From Rickettsiales bacterium (lineage in GTDB: Bacteria > Pseudomonadota > Alphaproteobacteria > Rickettsiales > SXRF01): 49,991 bases of DNA. The stretch covers positions 1 through 49,991 of the forward strand of contig JAJTHB010000023.1 of the NCBI GenBank assembly GCA_021299465.1, given 5' to 3'. Below the pieces are notes generated by a model. The model was not told the DNA's origin, searched no databases, and saw nothing but the letters and a program-made list of their open reading frames with translations. Of this stretch, positions 8,715-16,077 are shown piece by piece; position 1 is the stretch's first letter, and each line of letters opens with the position of its first letter. The position numbers and the translations under genes are program-made.

Positions 8715-9429
8715 CACGATACTGGTAGTTGGCGCGACATCGTCGATGGCGCAGGCAATTTGCCGTGAGCTGGCGGCGCGTGAATATCAGCTGGTGCTAG
8801 CTGGCCGCGATGAAACTGAGCTGGAGCTGCTTGCCGCTGATGTTCGCACACGCTCAGGGGCATCGTGCAGGCAACTCATTGCTGATCTTAGTGATCCGGA
8901 TTTTTCTGCCGAGCGCCTGATTCTTGAGGCAGGCGATTTTGGTCATGCGCTGATTGCAGTTGGCGATATGGGATCAAGCCTAGCGGATGATTCGGATAAC
9001 CTCGCCTATGTCACGAAGCTTAACTATCTTGCCCCCGCAAGTATCGCAGCCAGTGCCGCTCTCAAGCTTTCGGAAAGTGGCGGCGGCGTGGTGGCAATCG
9101 TCGGTTCCGTGGCAGGTGATCGCGGGCGGCAAAGCAATTACGTCTATGGTAGCGCCAAGGCAGCCCTTGCGAGCTTTGCCTCAGGTCTTAGAAATCGCTA
9201 TGCAAAACTCGGCGTGCATGTGCTCACGATCAAGCCCGGCTTTGTCGATACGCCAATGACATGGGGTATGAAAAGCCCGCTGATTGCCAGCCGCGAATAT
9301 GTTGCGCGCGATATCGTGCAGGCAATGCAGAAGCGTCGTGATATTCTCTATACGCCTTGGTTTTGGCGTTTTATCATGGGTATTATCATGCACATTCCCG
9401 AACGGGTGTTTAAGAAACTGAAACTTTAG
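8689..9429 (+). CDS. dprE2: DprE2-like NAD(P)H-dependent SDR reductase
   Basis: The 246-residue protein is a short-chain dehydrogenase. Paired with DprE1 it would reduce the 2'-keto intermediate to polyprenylphosphoryl-D-arabinose. The nucleotide-binding motif is VVGATSSMAQAI, replacing the usual TGxxxGxG in the way DprE2 proteins do. The catalytic set is visible as the serine of IVGSVAGDRG and YGSAKAAL (Tyr and Lys), followed by IKPGFVDTPM. A hydrophobic C-terminal stretch FWRFIMGIIM is also family-like. Starts at 8674, 8689 and 8701 are all possible; 8689 is preferred as it overlaps the previous gene by a modest amount. The stop overlaps the end of recR on the other strand by 4 bases. Assignment to DprE2 rests mostly on the operon partner. 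Confidence 0.85.
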   Translation: MSTLMQKNDTILVVGATSSMAQAICRELAAREYQLVLAGRDETELELLAADVRTRSGASCRQLIADLSDPDFSAERLILEAGDFGHALIAVGDMGSSLADDSDNLAYVTKLNYLAPASIAASAALKLSESGGGVVAIVGSVAGDRGRQSNYVYGSAKAALASFASGLRNRYAKLGVHVLTIKPGFVDTPMTWGMKSPLIASREYVARDIVQAMQKRRDILYTPWFWRFIMGIIMHIPERVFKKLKL

Positions 9430-10016
9430 AACGGCAATCTTGCCTTGAGCGCTGCGCCCAGTGTCCCGTCATCGAGATAATCGAGTTCACCGCCCATTGG
9501 AATCCCCTGAGCGAGCCGTGAGATAGAAACGCTGCAGCTTTCCAGCCTGCCGGTTAGGTAATGTGCGGTGGTTGCGCCTTCGATGGTGGCGTTGGTGGCG
9601 AGAATAATTTCTTTGACCTGATCGCTTCCAGCGCGGCGAATCAAAGGCTCGATATTAAGCTGCGCCGGACCGCGATCATCCATCGCGGATAAAGTGCCGC
9701 CGAGCACATGGTACTGGCCGCGGTAAAGGTTGCAGCGCTCGATCGCCCATAAATCGGCAAGATCTTCCACTACACAAATCACGCTCTGATCACGGCGTCC
9801 GTCACAGCAAATCGAACAAGGATCCGAAGTATCTAGATTGCCGCAGGTGCTGCAGGGGATCACCTTCTCCATGGTACGCATGAGCGAATCAGCCAGCGGC
9901 GCCATCATTTTTTCCTTATGGCGCACCAGTTGAAGCACTAAACGCCTCGCCGAGCGAGGGCCTAGCCCGGGGAGCTTGGCAAAGAGGCGAATGAGTTCGT
10001 CAAGTTCGTGAGACAT
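9426..10016 (-). CDS. recR: Recombination mediator protein RecR
   Basis: RecR acts with RecF and RecO to load RecA at gaps in damaged DNA. The 196-residue length is standard. The order is a helix-hairpin-helix segment (LPGLGPRSARRL, residues 15-27), a zinc finger with C55, C58, C67 and C70, a Toprim domain starting at ICVVEDLADLWAIE (residues 80-93), and the C-terminal Walker-B-like ISRLAQGIPMGGELDYLD stretch. The gene is the last of the dnaX-ybaB-recR cluster on the minus strand, a conserved arrangement in proteobacteria. A palindromic repeat lies in the gap before it, so it could be expressed differently from ybaB. Confidence 0.97.
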   Translation of the reverse strand: MSHELDELIRLFAKLPGLGPRSARRLVLQLVRHKEKMMAPLADSLMRTMEKVIPCSTCGNLDTSDPCSICCDGRRDQSVICVVEDLADLWAIERCNLYRGQYHVLGGTLSAMDDRGPAQLNIEPLIRRAGSDQVKEIILATNATIEGATTAHYLTGRLESCSVSISRLAQGIPMGGELDYLDDGTLGAALKARLPF

Positions 10017-10020
10017 AGTT

Positions 10021-10094
10021 TAGTGCTTGGTGGCTAGTGCTAGGTGCTTTGTTTATTGCTCAGTTAAGCACTAATCACAAGGCACCAGGCACTA
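10021..10094. repeat. Palindrome made of 7-bp tandem units (ybaB-recR gap)
   Basis: Each arm is 29 bp and consists of one leading base and four heptamers. The left arm begins AGTGCTT GGTGGCT and the right arm, read in reverse complement, begins AGTGCCT GGTGCCT. The arms match at 23 of 29 positions, with a 16-base loop at 10050-10065. It fills nearly the whole gap between ybaB and recR and would be transcribed as a long hairpin in the operon mRNA. The internal repetition means several alternative registers could fold. Two relatives with 8- and 9-bp units occur in the window. Confidence 0.85.
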
Positions 10095-10099
10095 TTTCT

Positions 10100-10420
10100 T
10101 CAAAACGGCAATTTCATTCCCGGCGGCAGGCTGATGCTTTTGCTGAGCTTGTCCATTTCTTCGGTGTAAGTTCCGTCGACCTTTTCTCGCGCATTGCGAT
10201 AGGCAGCGATGATTAAATCCTCTAGCGTTTCTTTGTCTGCTGGCGTGAGCAGGCTGGGATCGATACTGACACGAAGCATGTCGTTCTTGCCGGTGATCGT
10301 CATGCTCACCGCGCCGCCGCCGCTGCTTCCATCAAATGTACTCGCCTCTAAGCGCGACTGCATTTCTGACATACGGCTTTGCATTTCTTGCGCTTGCTTC
10401 ATCATTTTTTGTAGATTCAT
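10100..10420 (-). CDS. ybaB: YbaB/EbfC family nucleoid-associated protein
   Basis: A 106-residue DNA-binding protein of the YbaB/EbfC family, which forms tweezer-like dimers and is linked to nucleoid organisation. The start MNLQKMMKQAQEMQSRM, the glycine-rich GSSGGG segment near residue 33 and the C-terminal LPPGMKLPF are signature features. The length is normal. It lies between dnaX and recR on the same strand, the usual context, with a 12-base gap after dnaX. ATG 10420 is the only sensible start. Confidence 0.95.
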   Translation of the reverse strand: MNLQKMMKQAQEMQSRMSEMQSRLEASTFDGSSGGGAVSMTITGKNDMLRVSIDPSLLTPADKETLEDLIIAAYRNAREKVDGTYTEEMDKLSKSISLPPGMKLPF

Positions 10421-10431
10421 GGGTTGCCTCG

Positions 10432-12024
10432 TTAGTTGGAATGAACTTTGGTGACTGTTGCACCTGGAAATTGCTCGAGCACGCTAGCCACAAGCGGATG
10501 TGTTTGCGCGTCGCTGATTGATTGTTTTTTTCTGGCTTCCTGCTGATCAGCCAGGCTCGCCTCGCCTTCTTCGTTGGATGCACTGAATTTCCAAACCTTG
10601 CCTGTCCAGCGTGAAACCAGATCCCCAAGGCTGGGTAAAAAATCGCGGGGAAATGGCGCTGTTAATTTAAGCACAACCTCGCCTTGAGCGAATGAAATGA
10701 GCCGCGCATCATGCATGAGCTGTGTATGCTTCAGCGGCTCGCGGTTTTTTTCAAACAGCGTCACCAGCTCGGCGAAATTTGCTGGCTGTGGCTGCGCGCT
10801 TGTAACAAGCTCAAGATTTGGTTTGGTGATGGATGCTTTAAGTTCAGCATCTGAATCGTTCTGGATTTTGGTTTCTGGTTTCTGAGCCTTATCCGGCGTT
10901 GGCAATTCCGCAGCATAAGCGATACGCACAAGCAGCATCTCAAGCGCGGCAATCGGGGATGGTGCAACGCGCACCTCTGAAAGCCCCTTGAGCAGCATTT
11001 GCCATAGCCGTGTGATCACCGGCATCGACACCTGATCCGCCAACGACTTTGCTTGCGCGCGGTCTTGCTCAGAAAGCGCGGGGTCTGAAAGTGCCGCCGG
11101 CGCCACTTTAATACGCGTGATGAGATGCACCGTCTCAAGTGCATTTTGTACCATGAGCAAGGGATCAGCACCGGCCTCATATTGCTGGCGGAGCTCACTC
11201 AGGCTTACTTCGATCTGGCCGCGAAGCAGCGTTTCAATCAGCGTGAAGGTTGCGCTGTTATCAGCAGCGCCAAGCATACTGCGAATCATCGCGCCCGTAA
11301 TATGTGGCTTGCCGCCCTCTTCACTGGCCCGCGCAATCGCTTGATCTAGCAGCGAGAGCGAGTCGCGTACCGAGCCCTCAGCGGCAAGAGCAACGAGCGC
11401 CAGCGCATCATCATCAATCTGCACATCTTCTTTCTGGCAAATGCCGGCGAGATGTTTGGAGAGCGCTTCACTATCAACCCGCTTCAGGTCAAAACGCTGG
11501 CAGCGAGAGAGAATGGTCACCGGAATCTTACGCGATTCGGTGGTCGCAAAAATAAATTTCACATGTGGCGGTGGCTCCTCAAGCGTCTTGAGCAACGCGT
11601 TGAAGGCACTGGTCGAAAGCATGTGCACTTCATCAATGATATAAATCTTGTAGCGCGATGAACTGGGCAGGTAGCGAACGCCATCGATCAGCTCGCGGAT
11701 ATCGCCGACGCCGGTATGGCTCGCAGCATCCATCTCCAGCACATCGACATGGCGATCCTCGCCAATCATCGTGCAATGTGCGCACACGCCACAAGGGCTG
11801 ATGGTGGCCCCGCCTTTGCCATCCGCGCCGATACAGTTAAGTGCACGGGCGATGATGCGAGCAGTCGTAGTTTTACCAACACCGCGAATGCCCGTCAGCA
11901 AAAAGGCATGGGCAATGCGTCCGCTCTTAATCGCATTTGATAGCGTGCGCACCAGCACATCCTGACCAATCAGATCATCAAAATTCGTGGGGCGGTATTT
12001 ACGAGCGAGAACGCGATATTCCAT
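10432..12024 (-). CDS. dnaX: DNA polymerase III gamma/tau subunit
   Basis: DnaX is the clamp-loader motor subunit, and its long form also organises the replisome. The 530-residue protein begins MEYRVLARKYRPTNFDDLIGQ. It has Walker A GIRGVGKTTTA (residues 45-55), a zinc module with C64, C78, C81 and C84, Walker B IIDEVH (129-134) and sensor 1 TTESRK. The C-terminal region after residue 370 is a variable linker plus the tau-specific domain. A run of seven A in the linker at codons 425-427 makes a potential slippery site (listed separately). No clear Shine-Dalgarno sequence precedes ATG 12024: a 91-bp palindrome abuts the start codon and may control translation. The gene heads the dnaX-ybaB-recR cluster. 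Confidence 0.96.
   Translation of the reverse strand: MEYRVLARKYRPTNFDDLIGQDVLVRTLSNAIKSGRIAHAFLLTGIRGVGKTTTARIIARALNCIGADGKGGATISPCGVCAHCTMIGEDRHVDVLEMDAASHTGVGDIRELIDGVRYLPSSSRYKIYIIDEVHMLSTSAFNALLKTLEEPPPHVKFIFATTESRKIPVTILSRCQRFDLKRVDSEALSKHLAGICQKEDVQIDDDALALVALAAEGSVRDSLSLLDQAIARASEEGGKPHITGAMIRSMLGAADNSATFTLIETLLRGQIEVSLSELRQQYEAGADPLLMVQNALETVHLITRIKVAPAALSDPALSEQDRAQAKSLADQVSMPVITRLWQMLLKGLSEVRVAPSPIAALEMLLVRIAYAAELPTPDKAQKPETKIQNDSDAELKASITKPNLELVTSAQPQPANFAELVTLFEKNREPLKHTQLMHDARLISFAQGEVVLKLTAPFPRDFLPSLGDLVSRWTGKVWKFSASNEEGEASLADQQEARKKQSISDAQTHPLVASVLEQFPGATVTKVHSN
10744..10750 (-). promoter_or_regulatory. Possible -1 frameshift site (A AAA AAC) in dnaX
   Basis: In the dnaX frame the mRNA reads GAA AAA AAC at codons 425-427, giving the heptamer A AAA AAC in the correct register for a tandem -1 slip. 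After such a slip the new frame runs 11 codons to a TGA, giving a protein of about 438 residues. Escherichia coli dnaX uses A AAA AAG at almost the same codon number to make the gamma subunit. CCGCG and CGCGG segments downstream could pair, though weakly. The AAC version is a poorer slip site in bacteria than AAG, so this remains a prediction. Confidence 0.4.
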
Positions 12025-12115
12025 GAGGTTTCGAAAGTTTCGAAGGTTTCATAAGTTTCGTAGGTTTTAGCATAACCTGCGAAACCTTCGCAACTTACGC
12101 GACTTACGAAACCTC
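12025..12115. repeat. Palindrome made of 9-bp tandem units, abutting dnaX start
   Basis: Two 42-bp arms (12025-12066 and 12074-12115) are separated by 7 bases and match at 32 of 42 positions in inverted orientation. Inside each arm a 9-bp unit recurs about four and a half times, for example AGGTTTCGA then AAGTTTCGA. The last base of one arm touches the dnaX ATG, so the structure occupies the entire leader between the SRP RNA gene and dnaX. It could act as a terminator-like structure after the SRP RNA, a translational control element for dnaX, or both. Confidence 0.85.
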
Positions 12116-12121
12116 TTATGC

Positions 12122-12211
12122 TGACTGGTGGTGACCCGAAGAACATCCCACGACGGCTGCTTCCTTTCGGACCTGACCGGGTTAGCAGGCGACTTCGCCC
12201 ACCACCAGCCT
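12122..12211 (-). ncRNA. ffs: Signal recognition particle RNA (small, 4.5S-type)
   Basis: The minus strand holds the nearly universal SRP loop GTCAGGTCCGAAAGGAAGCA at about 12157-12177, followed by the GGGATG segment of the opposing strand. The ends GGCTGGTGGT and ACCACCAGTC pair to close the long hairpin, giving an RNA of about 90 nucleotides. It binds Ffh to target membrane proteins. A sigma70-type promoter is placed exactly to start transcription at its 5' end. Its position just upstream of dnaX is common in alphaproteobacteria. End positions are accurate to a few bases. Confidence 0.95.
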
Positions 12212-12217
12212 CGCGGG

Positions 12218-12246
12218 ATTATGGGTTAAGACTGGAAGCGGTGCAA
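12218..12246 (-). promoter_or_regulatory. Promoter of the SRP RNA gene
   Basis: On the minus strand the -35 element is TTGCAC (12241-12246) and the -10 is CATAAT (12218-12223), with an ideal 17-base spacer. The predicted start lies about 7 bases downstream, at the paired 5' end of the SRP RNA. This promoter probably also serves dnaX by read-through. Confidence 0.75.
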
Positions 12247-12249
12247 GCG

Positions 12250-12867
12250 CTAAAACAACCAATGAATAAAGCTATGCAGTAGCATGAAGGCTTGATGGAT
12301 AATTTCAATCATGATACCGGCGGTCAGCGCGATCATGACCATAGCAGCGATCACCAGCAAACCGTCACGCTCTAAAATGGCGAGTGCGATGATAGTAATC
12401 GCAATGCTCGGCAGGAAGTTACCGCCAGGAATCGGCATCGCGAGTACGCCGGCCAATATGAAAATCGTCAAAGCCAGAAAGCGCTTAAACCAACCATCAG
12501 TAAGGAAAATCAGGCGTGGTTTCAGGTATTTTTCCATTTTTTTGAGCGGCTCAATCGAACGGGTCAGCGAGCCGTGGATGACACGTGGGGAAACCGATTT
12601 ATTTCGGATATTCTCTGGCAGCCAGATGCCATATTTACCCATCATGATTTGAGCGCACATGAACATGATCGGCACCGCCATCAGCGTCGAAAATCCCGGG
12701 ATAATCCCCGCCACCACCGAGCTGATCGCCAGCACCAAAATGGCAAGCGCCAGGCCGCGATGGCCCATTTTCCTTAGCAACTCTTCAATGGTCATGGTGC
12801 CGTCACGGTCAAAGTCCGCAATGATTTCGGCGATAATCTCGCTGGTTTTAGAGGCTGTTTTTTTCAT
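12250..12867 (-). CDS. ExoD family membrane protein with EF-hand-like loop
   Basis: The 205-residue protein belongs to the ExoD family, whose founding member affects exopolysaccharide synthesis in rhizobia; its molecular role is unknown. After a soluble N terminus come LLRKMGHRGLALAILVLAIS, the IIPGFSTLMAVP segment and a later FLPSIAITIIALAILERDG segment, all family-like, with four or so hydrophobic helices. Residues 18-29 (DFDRDGTMTIEE) match the 12-residue EF-hand calcium loop at every key position (D1, D3, D5, G6, hydrophobic 8, E12). ATG 12867 with AAGAG upstream is preferred; the longer open frame to 12978 has an untypical leader. It is divergent from ftsK. Confidence 0.82.
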   Translation of the reverse strand: MKKTASKTSEIIAEIIADFDRDGTMTIEELLRKMGHRGLALAILVLAISSVVAGIIPGFSTLMAVPIMFMCAQIMMGKYGIWLPENIRNKSVSPRVIHGSLTRSIEPLKKMEKYLKPRLIFLTDGWFKRFLALTIFILAGVLAMPIPGGNFLPSIAITIIALAILERDGLLVIAAMVMIALTAGIMIEIIHQAFMLLHSFIHWLF

Positions 12868-12936
12868 GGCTCTTGTTTGTATGATATTGAAGGCACACAC
12901 AATGGCAAAAAAATCTAAACGTAACCTTAACAAGCT

Positions 12937-12965
12937 TTGACTAAGCGCGCCAAAGGCTTTAAAAC
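12937..12965 (+). promoter_or_regulatory. Candidate promoter of ftsK-lolA
   Basis: TTGACT at 12937-12942 and TAAAAC at 12960-12965 are separated by 17 bases in the gap between exoD and ftsK. The -35 is good and the -10 only fair. It would give a leader of about 25 bases before ATG 12996. Confidence 0.5.
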
Positions 12966-12995
12966 GGCTCTGGTTCAACTATCACGGTGTATTTC

Positions 12996-15311
12996 ATGGC
13001 CAAAGCGCGCGTGCGCAAAGAGACAGTAAGCCCCGCCACCCGCCTGTTCGGGCTGGCGCTGGGGCTTATGTCGTTTTACATTGCAATCTGCCTCATTAGC
13101 TATCATCCGGCGGATCCATCGCTCAATCGCTCAACGGAAGCGCCAGCAAGCAACTGGGCGGGATATGCCGGTGCGCTAACTGCTGATTTGTTGCTTCAGG
13201 TCATGGGGCTGGCGAGCTTGCTTGCAGTGTTCATACCGCTGGCATGGTCGGTCAAAATCTTCATCGGTCAGCGCATCAGCTATCTGTGGATACGCACCAG
13301 CCTGCTCATCGTTTCCTTTGTTTTAACCGCCGCACTGCTGGCTAAGGTTGAAGCACCACTGTCATGGCCAATCGCAAGCGGGCTTGGTGGCTCAATCGGC
13401 ACCATCCTGCATGATAGTTTTTACGGGCTGTTTAAGCATACCAGCTTCATTATCGCGCTGGCAGTCACAACACTTTGCACCATACTACTTTCATTTGGTA
13501 TGAATGTGAGTGAATGGCTTGGTTTGGCCATGCGTATCAAAGAGGCTTTTTTGGTAGCGACCGGTTTGGTGGTCGCGCTCTTTACCCGTCGTGGGCATGA
13601 TGAAGATGAGGATGATATCCCGCGCCAGAGCCTTCGCGAGCGGCTGATGTTCTGGCGGCGCGGGGATGCCTATGAGGAATACGAAGATGGCGAGGACATC
13701 ATCGATGACGAGGAAGAAGATGATCGCCCCGTAAGAAAACGCGAACCCAAAGTCACCAAAAAACCAAAGCTCGAAGAAAAGAAATCCCAGCCGAAGGCAC
13801 AGGCTTCACTGGCTTTGCCGCAAGGTGAATATGAGCTGCCGCCCATGAAGTTACTGGCTGCGGCGCCACGCGCTAAAAAGAATGCTATGTCGGAATCCGC
13901 ACTCACCCAAAATGCCAAGCTGCTCGAAGGCGTGCTTCAGGAATTTGGTGTGAACGGCGAGATCCTTGAAATCCGCCCGGGTCCTGTCGTCACGCTGTAT
14001 GAACTCGAGCCGGCGCCCGGCACCAAATCGTCGCGCGTTATAGGCCTTTCTGATGATATCGCCCGCTCGATGAGCGCGGTGTCGACGCGCATCGCCGTAA
14101 TTCCTGGCCGCAATGCGATCGGTATCGAGCTTCCGAATGCTACGCGTGAAACAGTGTATTTCCGCGAAATGCTGGAAAACGAAGCGTTCGAAGCAACTGA
14201 TGGCAAGCTGCCGCTCGCACTTGGCAAAGATATTGGCGGCGCGCCGATCATCGTGGATCTCGCGCGCATGCCGCATTTACTGGTGGCGGGTACGACCGGC
14301 TCCGGCAAATCAGTTGCGATCAATACCATGATCATGTCGCTGGTCTACCGCCTCACGCCGAATGAATGTAAATTCATTATGATTGATCCCAAGATGCTTG
14401 AGCTTTCGGTCTATGACGGCATTCCGCACCTGCTGACGCCGGTCGTCACCGAGCCGGGTAAGGCAGTGGTGGCGCTGAAATGGACGGTGAAGGAAATGGA
14501 AAACCGCTACCGGCTGATGAGCAATCTCGGTGTGCGCAATATCGACGGCTACAACAAAAAAATCCGTGAAGCCAAATCCAAGGGCCACACCCTGACACGC
14601 ACGGTGCAGACGGGCTTTAACCCTGATACCGGCGAGGCTATCATCGAGGAAGTGCCGCTCGAAATGGTCGAGCTGCCGTTTATCGTGGTGGTGGTGGATG
14701 AAATGGCGGATCTGATGATTGTCGCCGGCAAGGAAATTGAAGGCTCGATCCAGCGCCTCGCACAGATGGCGCGCGCCGCCGGCATCCATATTATCATGGC
14801 GACGCAGCGCCCATCAGTGGATGTTATCACCGGCGTGATCAAAGCCAACTTCCCGACGCGCATTTCGTTCCAGGTCACAAGCCGCATCGACAGCCGAACG
14901 ATTCTAGGCGAACAAGGCGCGGAGCAGCTGCTCGGCCAGGGCGATATGCTTTATATGGCAGGCGGCGGGCGTATCACCCGTATTCACGGCCCATTTGTGA
15001 CCGATAAGGAAGTTGAGATGGTTGTCTCGCACCTCAAAGCACAAGGCACCCCAACCTATATTGAAGACGTTACCCGCGATGAAGAAGCTGAAATGGACCT
15101 TGGTGAGATGGGCGAAAAAGATGAGCTCTATGATCAGGCCGTCAAAATTGTGATGCGCGATGGCAAGGCCTCAACCAGCTACATCCAGCGCTGCCTGAAA
15201 GTCGGCTATAACCGCGCCGCCTCGATCATCGAGCTGATGGAGCGCGAAGGCATTGTCGGCCCTGCCAATCATGTCGGCAAACGCGAAGTGCTGGTACGGG
15301 ATGATGCTTAG
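12996..15311 (+). CDS. ftsK: DNA translocase FtsK (short SpoIIIE-like form)
   Basis: FtsK is the septal ATPase that pumps DNA during chromosome dimer resolution and division. The 771-residue protein has four or five N-terminal membrane helices (to about residue 190), a short acidic and then basic linker (about 195-290), the motor domain and a C-terminal winged-helix gamma domain that reads KOPS sites (IVMRDGKASTSYIQRCLKVG and on). Walker A is GTTGSGKS and Walker B is VVVVDEMADLM. The linker is far shorter than that of Escherichia coli FtsK, as in most alphaproteobacteria. ATG 12996 is preferred to GTG 12987. lolA follows with an 11-base overlap. Confidence 0.96.
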   Translation: MAKARVRKETVSPATRLFGLALGLMSFYIAICLISYHPADPSLNRSTEAPASNWAGYAGALTADLLLQVMGLASLLAVFIPLAWSVKIFIGQRISYLWIRTSLLIVSFVLTAALLAKVEAPLSWPIASGLGGSIGTILHDSFYGLFKHTSFIIALAVTTLCTILLSFGMNVSEWLGLAMRIKEAFLVATGLVVALFTRRGHDEDEDDIPRQSLRERLMFWRRGDAYEEYEDGEDIIDDEEEDDRPVRKREPKVTKKPKLEEKKSQPKAQASLALPQGEYELPPMKLLAAAPRAKKNAMSESALTQNAKLLEGVLQEFGVNGEILEIRPGPVVTLYELEPAPGTKSSRVIGLSDDIARSMSAVSTRIAVIPGRNAIGIELPNATRETVYFREMLENEAFEATDGKLPLALGKDIGGAPIIVDLARMPHLLVAGTTGSGKSVAINTMIMSLVYRLTPNECKFIMIDPKMLELSVYDGIPHLLTPVVTEPGKAVVALKWTVKEMENRYRLMSNLGVRNIDGYNKKIREAKSKGHTLTRTVQTGFNPDTGEAIIEEVPLEMVELPFIVVVVDEMADLMIVAGKEIEGSIQRLAQMARAAGIHIIMATQRPSVDVITGVIKANFPTRISFQVTSRIDSRTILGEQGAEQLLGQGDMLYMAGGGRITRIHGPFVTDKEVEMVVSHLKAQGTPTYIEDVTRDEEAEMDLGEMGEKDELYDQAVKIVMRDGKASTSYIQRCLKVGYNRAASIIELMEREGIVGPANHVGKREVLVRDDA

Positions 15312-15969
15312 GTTAGTTGCCAGTTTAGTGATGGTGCTCTGCTTCTGCATGACAGCTCAGGCATCCACAAAAGAGACATTTTTTTTGCCTCCTGATGAAG
15401 TAAGTAAGCACCAAACCACCATTGATCGCGTGGCGAATTATCTGAGCGGGCTATCAACCATTGTATCAGATTTTACGCAGGTCGCGCCGGACGGTTCACT
15501 TTCCAGCGGTAAGTTTTATTTGAAGCGCCCCGGGCGCATGCGCTGGCAATATAATCCGCCGACACCGATCCTGATGATCGCGAATGGAAAAGAGTTTGTG
15601 TATTATGATTACGAGCTGGAACAGGTGAGCTATATCCCGCTTGATTCAGCGCTTGTTGGATTTCTTGCACAGGAAAAAATCCGCTTTGATGAGAAGGTTG
15701 GCATCACCAGCTTCGAGGAAAAAGATGGGGTGATTCGTATCGGTCTTGCTCAGCGCGATAAACCGTCAGAAGGCGCGCTGCTTCTCGAGCTTTCCGATAA
15801 GCCGCTGATGATTCGCACCATGGTAGTAACGGACGCCACCGGCCAGCAAACCAGCGTCGCTTTGTCGGACGCAAAATTCGGTGTCAAGCTTGAAAAAGAT
15901 TTATTTATTTTCCGCGATCCAAGGCAAAATCCACGTGGCCCAAGAAACCGTACTGTGCTGAATCAGTAG
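15301..15969 (+). CDS. lolA: Outer-membrane lipoprotein carrier protein LolA
   Basis: LolA shuttles lipoproteins across the periplasm from LolCDE to the outer membrane. The 222-residue precursor starts with a signal peptide (hydrophobic LRLVASLVMVLCFCM, cleavage expected after the AQA near residue 21). The mature part has the family's ANYLSGLSTIVSDFTQ and GKFYLKRPGRMRWQYNPP segments, then ILMIANGKEFVYYD and ITSFEEKDG. The start was moved to ATG 15301, which overlaps the ftsK end, because the longer frame would put residues before the signal peptide. The ftsK-lolA pairing is common. No LolB is visible nearby, in line with its absence in many alphaproteobacteria. Confidence 0.92.
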   Translation: MMLRLVASLVMVLCFCMTAQASTKETFFLPPDEVSKHQTTIDRVANYLSGLSTIVSDFTQVAPDGSLSSGKFYLKRPGRMRWQYNPPTPILMIANGKEFVYYDYELEQVSYIPLDSALVGFLAQEKIRFDEKVGITSFEEKDGVIRIGLAQRDKPSEGALLLELSDKPLMIRTMVVTDATGQQTSVALSDAKFGVKLEKDLFIFRDPRQNPRGPRNRTVLNQ

Positions 15970-15990
15970 GAAAACTGCGCCTGTCAAAAT

Positions 15991-16009
15991 AATGACGATA
16001 ATTGTCATT
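15991..16009. promoter_or_regulatory. 19-bp palindrome, Fur-family-like operator candidate
   Basis: The sequence AATGACGATAATTGTCATT is two 9-bp half sites around a central A with a single mismatch. That 9-1-9 layout is the one used by Fur-family repressors, and each half agrees with the classic Fur half site at about six of nine positions. It lies about 70 bases before the DUF1150 gene in an otherwise featureless 108-bp gap. The regulator is not identified. Confidence 0.4.
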
Positions 16010-16077
16010 GAAACTTCACAATACATTCCTAAGTGACATGCTATAACTAAATAGTAACCCACTGGAGCATGTAGTTT

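Noticed and set aside
10021-12115. CRISPR array
   Set aside because: The repeat units near recR and dnaX are 7 and 9 bp, directly adjacent and in inverted arms, with no spacers.
13670-14887. Several long minus-strand frames opposite ftsK
   Set aside because: They are antisense shadows of a strongly conserved gene with no recognisable protein features.
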